Assembly (NCBI GenBank): GCA_022712835.1
Contig: JAFLJU010000525.1
Coordinates: 1-18,324, forward strand
DNA length: 18,324 nt
Source of the DNA: Desulfobacteraceae bacterium
GTDB taxonomy: Bacteria > Desulfobacterota > Desulfobacteria > Desulfobacterales > Desulfobacteraceae
Direction: 5' to 3'
The notes under the pieces are model-generated. The model did not search any database, was not told where the DNA came from, and worked only from the letters and a program-made list of their open reading frames with translations. Position 1 is the stretch's first letter. Each line of letters begins with the position of its first letter. Of this stretch, positions 15,716-18,324 are shown one piece after another. A program made the position numbers and the translations under genes.

Positions 15716-15727
15716 TGTATATATACA
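15716..15727. promoter_or_regulatory. Candidate TetR operator, palindrome TGTATATATACA
   Basis: A perfect 12-bp palindrome 36 bp before the tetR start codon. It contains TATATA, which could be the -10 box of tetR, so binding there would give self-repression. A second short symmetric element, GAATCATATTC, follows at 15734-15744. No -35 of good quality was found. Confidence 0.45.
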
Positions 15728-15763
15728 GTTTATGAATCATATTCAAAAAATAAAGAGGTAAAT

Positions 15764-16393
15764 ATGGGTATACATGAACGTAAACAACGGGAAAAAGAAC
15801 AAAGACGAGAAGACATTATTACTGCGGCACGAAAGGTGTTCTCTGCCAAGGGATTTAACAGTGCCACCATGGAGGAGATTTCTTCTGTGGCGGAGTTAAG
15901 TCCAGGTACCCTGTATCTGTATTTCAAAAACAAGGAGGAACTTCACACCTCTTTGTCGATCAATATCCTAAAACACCTGGGTGGTGAAATAAAACAAGTC
16001 GTGGAACAGGACATATCGGTTGAGGAAAAAATTGAGAAATTTCGGGATGTGTTTATTGCTGTGTATGATTATGATCCCAATATTTTGATCAATTTGTTTC
16101 ACCTGCAGTCCGGAGAAACTTTACAGAATCTTTCTGATGAAGTCATGCAACAGTTGAAAAAATATTCTTCCCAGGCCCATGGCGCCATCATTACCGTGGT
16201 GAAAGAAGGAATTGACACCGGTGTATTTATCGATGAACATCCTGCAGCCATGGCCGATGTTATCTGGGGTTCCTATGCAGGAGTTGTCCTCTGGGTGGAT
16301 TCCAAACGTTTGTTGAACGACCAAAAAGATTTTGTCCGGTCTACGTTAAGAACCGCTTTTAAAATTATCATCCAGGGCATGAAGGTAAAATAA
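15764..16393 (+). CDS. TetR/AcrR-family transcriptional regulator
   Basis: A 209-residue regulator. The N-terminal DNA-binding domain spans about residues 1-60: a basic lead-in (ERKQREKEQRREDIITAARKVF), then the helix-turn-helix TMEEISSVAELSPGTLYLYFKNKEEL, which is typical of TetR proteins. The C-terminal ligand and dimer domain is poorly conserved and gives no clue to the ligand. An acyl-CoA or organic acid ligand would fit the neighbouring CoA-transferase, but this is inference. I chose ATG 15764 because AGAGG lies 8 nt ahead and family homology starts there; an in-frame extension to 15683 lacks a ribosome-binding site. It ends two bases before the stop of the convergent gene. Confidence 0.92.
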   Translation: MGIHERKQREKEQRREDIITAARKVFSAKGFNSATMEEISSVAELSPGTLYLYFKNKEELHTSLSINILKHLGGEIKQVVEQDISVEEKIEKFRDVFIAVYDYDPNILINLFHLQSGETLQNLSDEVMQQLKKYSSQAHGAIITVVKEGIDTGVFIDEHPAAMADVIWGSYAGVVLWVDSKRLLNDQKDFVRSTLRTAFKIIIQGMKVK

Positions 16394-16395
16394 GT

Positions 16396-16947
16396 TTATT
16401 TACAAAGCCTGTGAATTGTCTGGGCATGCCATTCTCCTCTACCGGAAAAGGTTGGCATGCCCTTTTCTTTGAGATAATCCGCAATAATTGAAAAGGTGGC
16501 CCCCTGATCACGCATGTTTTGGATGGTGGACAGGATGTCGTCTTTTGTGTAATGAGTTCCCGATGCATAACTGGTGGTGATTTTCTGGGAACCATTTTCA
16601 GAGAAATTTGCTGGTGGTGGGGCAGATATCATTTTGTTCAGTGTGTTGAAAAAGTCGGTAACGGCATTGCATTGTCTGATTTTGGCTTCTGCCATCAATT
16701 CGTTGGTTGCGGCCATTCTTTCAACCTGATCCGTCAGCGCAGTCGTGTTTTCAAGTATCTCCGGCAGAGCATGCCCCAATTGCTGTGCAAAACCTTCAAA
16801 ATTAGCGAAATCGCTGGTGGTCCTTCTGTCGTTTTGTATCCTTCTGTCGCTATCGGTTTTCTGATAATAATTACCGTCAAGATTTTTTCTTGGCGGTTGA
16901 ACATCCTTTTTACTGGAGCTTCTTAGGTTTCTCAAAAAATCATTCAT
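16396..16947 (-). CDS. Protein of unknown function with recombinase-like C-terminal segment
   Basis: I do not recognise this 183-residue protein. It begins with a charged, probably unstructured stretch containing SDRRIQNDRRTTSDF, a type of Asp/Arg-rich element seen in linker regions of delta-proteobacterial proteins. A predicted helical region follows (about residues 50-115, QQLGHALPEILENTTALTD). The last 50 residues, TKDDILSTIQNMRDQGATFSII and PTFSGRGEWHAQTIHRLC, resemble the helical segment found after the catalytic domain of large serine recombinases. There is no catalytic domain, so it is not a recombinase itself. It may bind DNA or be a small adaptor. A strong GGAGG lies 5 nt before the ATG, supporting real translation. 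Its 3' end holds the probable terminator of tetR. Confidence 0.75.
   Translation of the reverse strand: MNDFLRNLRSSSKKDVQPPRKNLDGNYYQKTDSDRRIQNDRRTTSDFANFEGFAQQLGHALPEILENTTALTDQVERMAATNELMAEAKIRQCNAVTDFFNTLNKMISAPPPANFSENGSQKITTSYASGTHYTKDDILSTIQNMRDQGATFSIIADYLKEKGMPTFSGRGEWHAQTIHRLCK
16422..16470 (+). terminator. Intrinsic terminator for tetR inside the convergent gene
   Basis: GGGCATGCC (16422-16430) and GGCATGCCC (16454-16462) are perfect reverse complements with a 23-nt loop that can itself form a small ACC-GGAAAA-GGT hairpin. TTTTCTTT follows on the plus strand. It lies 29-77 bp after the tetR stop and entirely within the last codons of the minus-strand gene, since the two stops are 2 bp apart. 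Confidence 0.7.
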
Positions 16948-16999
16948 GACGCCTCCTCACGTTGTCGTATTGATATGGTGACTATCCATTGGGGAAAAC

Positions 17000-17051
17000 A
17001 TTGCAAGGACCATTGCAAGAACCGTTGCATAAGATCCATTGCGTAAAATAG
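17000..17051 (+). repeat. Degenerate tandem array of an ATTGCAAGRACC unit, about four copies
   Basis: Units at 17000-17011 (ATTGCAAGGACC), 17012-17023 (ATTGCAAGAACC), 17024-17037 (GTTGCATAAGATCC) and 17038-17051 (ATTGCGTAAAATAG) decay from left to right. They lie 53-104 bp upstream of the 183-aa gene start, so they may be a multi-site operator or a slippage remnant. Confidence 0.55.
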
Positions 17052-17095
17052 ATTTTAGAAAAATAATAAGATTTATAATATAAATTATCTTAATA

Positions 17096-17143
17096 TATTT
17101 TGTCTATTATTTACTAATCTATTTTGTCTATTATTTACTAATC
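17096..17143 (+). repeat. Perfect 24-nt tandem duplication
   Basis: The 24-nt unit starting TATTTTGTC and ending TTACTAATC is present twice without a mismatch, with the first four bases of a third copy. Perfect identity in non-coding, AT-rich DNA suggests a recent duplication. Confidence 0.85.
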
Positions 17144-17369
17144 TATTGGTCAACCTCTCCAAACCAACCATGACAAATAATAAATATCAATTTAACTTAT
17201 TGGTGAAATTTTAAAAAGTGTTCCATAAATTACCATATTATAAAAGAAAAAGTCAAAGTATATTCTCCAAAAACAGCAATTGGGCAACTTCTCCAGAGGG
17301 TCTATATTTTTTTCCAACAGGGTTTTGCAATTTCCAAACACCATAAATCAAGACAGATTGTCCGTATGT

Positions 17370-18032
17370 CTACCAGAATCCCCATTCATTGTTAACAATG
17401 ACATAAATACCGAGAAAAAAATTGGTCACAGCATGGGCCAGGATGGGGGAAAATAGATTTTTTTTCTGATAGAGAAGCAGTGCATATATGAGACCTGCAA
17501 AAATTCCAGGTAACCACCGTTGGTGTTCCATTCCAAAAGCTAGGGAAACAAAAATATAAGAAAACCAGGTGAAGGTACCAAGGGAATATCGTGTAAAATT
17601 GGTGTCAATGAGAAATCGTAACGCAAAAGACCGCCAGAATAATTCTTCCATGACCGGTACGATCAGAACCGCTCCAAATAGGCGGCTTGCCATGAGAAGA
17701 TACACTTGGGGGCCCTGGGCCAGTTCAAAGGGGTTAAAACCGGCTTCAGGGCCAATTTTAGGATAAAAATTTTCAAACCCTATCCAGATTATACAAACAG
17801 CTATCCCGGCCATCACAGCATTTAAATCAAGCGTCACTTTGATTTCATGCTTGAATCTGGGCCAGTAGAAAAATAATAGGGCCATCACAGACAATGTTTT
17901 GGCTGGATATACCAGTGCTTTGGATAGGTTGAATACAGGTACCAGGTATGTGAAGCCTGCAAAGACGAAAAAAGGTACCACATAGGGAAGAAATTCGGAA
18001 ACCCGGGTTTTGGGTTTTAGTGAATCCGTCAT
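17370..18032 (-). CDS. CPBP-family intramembrane metalloprotease, exosortase-associated type
   Basis: A 220-residue integral membrane protein with about six to eight hydrophobic helices. The Abi/CAAX-protease (CPBP) motifs are complete: Glu129-Glu130 and Arg134 in VPVMEELFWRSF, His170 in FGMEHQRWLPG, and His200 with Asn204 in ILAHAVTNF. The FTWFSYIFVS segment and the NNEWGFW end resemble the CAAX-protease-related proteins that accompany PEP-CTERM/exosortase loci; this sub-assignment is from memory. No exosortase gene is in the window. The role might be processing of a membrane protein, but substrates are unknown. Start: AGGA is 9 nt before the ATG at 18032 but touches the ATG at 18041, so I prefer 18032. 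Confidence 0.85.
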   Translation of the reverse strand: MTDSLKPKTRVSEFLPYVVPFFVFAGFTYLVPVFNLSKALVYPAKTLSVMALLFFYWPRFKHEIKVTLDLNAVMAGIAVCIIWIGFENFYPKIGPEAGFNPFELAQGPQVYLLMASRLFGAVLIVPVMEELFWRSFALRFLIDTNFTRYSLGTFTWFSYIFVSLAFGMEHQRWLPGIFAGLIYALLLYQKKNLFSPILAHAVTNFFLGIYVIVNNEWGFW

Positions 18033-18065
18033 AGTTATCATTCCTGGTTTGATTTTTTTTTGGAC

Positions 18066-18091
18066 GTTCCCCTAAACATCTACTGGGGAAC
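18066..18091. promoter_or_regulatory. Inverted repeat GTTCCCC-N12-GGGGAAC upstream of the CPBP gene
   Basis: Perfect 7-bp arms with four G-C pairs each lie 34 bp before the CPBP start. No T-run follows the stem on either strand, so a standard terminator is unlikely. It could be an operator or a leader hairpin. Confidence 0.4.
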
Positions 18092-18102
18092 CCGCTTCCA
18101 TG

Positions 18103-18240
18103 TCAAGGCTTATTTTTTAGCCGACTGATTTTTTTTGAATAAAATGTTTTCATATCGTAATAAAAACTTTCGAGAAAAATCGGCGGAGGGGCGAAATCAA
18201 TTGGAAATGGCATGTTATCCTTGTGCCACTTGTTGGGCAT
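18103..18240 (-). CDS. Possible small protein, 45 aa
   Basis: A 45-codon minus-strand frame from ATG 18240-18238 to TGA 18105-18103. It starts MPNKWHKDNMPFPIDFAPPP and ends in a Lys-rich tail. AAGGGA lies directly before the ATG, too close to be an ideal ribosome-binding site. It begins 5 bp after the stop of a frame coming in from the right and ends 70 bp before the CPBP gene, so it could be a middle member of an operon. No homology is recognised and it may be spurious. Confidence 0.3.
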   Translation of the reverse strand: MPNKWHKDNMPFPIDFAPPPIFLESFYYDMKTFYSKKISRLKNKP

Positions 18241-18245
18241 TCCCT

Positions 18246-18324
18246 TTATTCAAGAATCGAAAGTCCAACCAACAGATGGTCTTGAAATTTTCCAGGCGCA
18301 GGTTCTGAAATATGTTTTATTTGA
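18246..18324 (-). CDS. Possible C-terminal end of a gene entering from the right
   Basis: A minus-strand frame is open from the window edge to TAA 18248-18246. Its 25 visible residues end PGKFQDHLLVGLSILE, which has ordinary protein composition. Too little is present to identify it. The other two frames on this strand also run for some distance, so it is only a candidate. Confidence 0.3.
   Translation of the reverse strand, partial: QIKHISEPAPGKFQDHLLVGLSILE

Larger units (their letters stand above)
16948..17369. other. AT-rich 422-bp intergenic region with tandem repeats
   Basis: No convincing gene was found on either strand between the 183-aa protein (reading left) and the CPBP protease (ending at 17370). 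The region holds a decayed tandem array at 17000-17051, a perfect 24-nt duplication at 17096-17143, and otherwise AT-rich DNA. The promoter of the 183-aa gene should lie here; a TTGACC on the minus strand at about 17150-17155 is one possible -35 box, without a clear -10. Confidence 0.6.

Noticed and set aside
15683..15763. N-terminal extension of the TetR regulator
   Set aside because: The added residues precede the normal TetR start, run through the operator-like palindrome, and lack a ribosome-binding site, while AGAGG precedes ATG 15764.
17000..17143. CRISPR array or plasmid-type iterons
   Set aside because: Units are contiguous without spacers, only two to four in number, and there is no cas or replication initiator gene nearby.
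18066..18091. Intrinsic terminator at the GTTCCCC inverted repeat
   Set aside because: No T-run follows the stem on either strand, so it was kept only as an unexplained inverted repeat.

Overview
The window reads as a contiguous piece of a bacterial chromosome with moderate G+C by eye. The likely source is an anaerobic deltaproteobacterium of the Desulfobacterales type. That placement is inference. It rests on general resemblance of the proteins, a CoA-transferase fused to a GNAT domain, a radical SAM/CinA operon, and an exosortase-type CPBP protease. I saw no phage genes, transposases, CRISPR arrays, rRNAs or tRNAs.

Region 1 (1-3820, minus strand) is the front of a tryptophan operon, trpE-trpG-trpD-trpC. 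The genes are packed with 0-1 nt between them, and trpC runs off the left edge. Upstream of trpE is a leader with a near-consensus promoter, a 25-codon leader peptide (trpL) carrying Trp-Trp-Pro-Trp-Pro-Leu-Trp, a set of mutually exclusive RNA stems, and an intrinsic terminator. This is a ribosome-mediated attenuator. The pairing suggests a control logic that may differ from the E. coli version.

Region 2 (4008-11169, plus strand) looks like one transcription unit running divergently from trp. It encodes a B12-binding-type radical SAM protein, CinA (overlapping it by ATGA), an RND periplasmic adaptor and an RND inner-membrane pump. There is no outer-membrane channel gene in the window.

Region 3 (11200-13505) has a minus-strand serine alpha/beta hydrolase divergent from an RlmD/RumA-like 23S rRNA m5U methyltransferase. 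A strong inverted repeat and short direct repeats lie between them. A 16-bp bidirectional terminator closes the region.

Region 4 (13610-16947) has a minus-strand CoA-transferase/GNAT fusion divergent from a TetR-family regulator, with palindromes between them, so the regulator is a good candidate to control the fusion gene. Just downstream, and convergent with tetR, is an unrecognised 183-aa protein with a recombinase-like C-terminal tail. The probable tetR terminator lies inside the coding sequence of that convergent gene.

Region 5 (16948-18324) is an AT-rich gap with two kinds of tandem repeat, then a CPBP-family intramembrane protease of the kind found with exosortase systems. Two short, low-confidence minus-strand coding fragments lie at the right edge. 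I did not find a clearly new multi-gene system. The strongest new observations are the trp attenuator, the Gln at the expected catalytic Glu of the CoA-transferase, and the intragenic tetR terminator.
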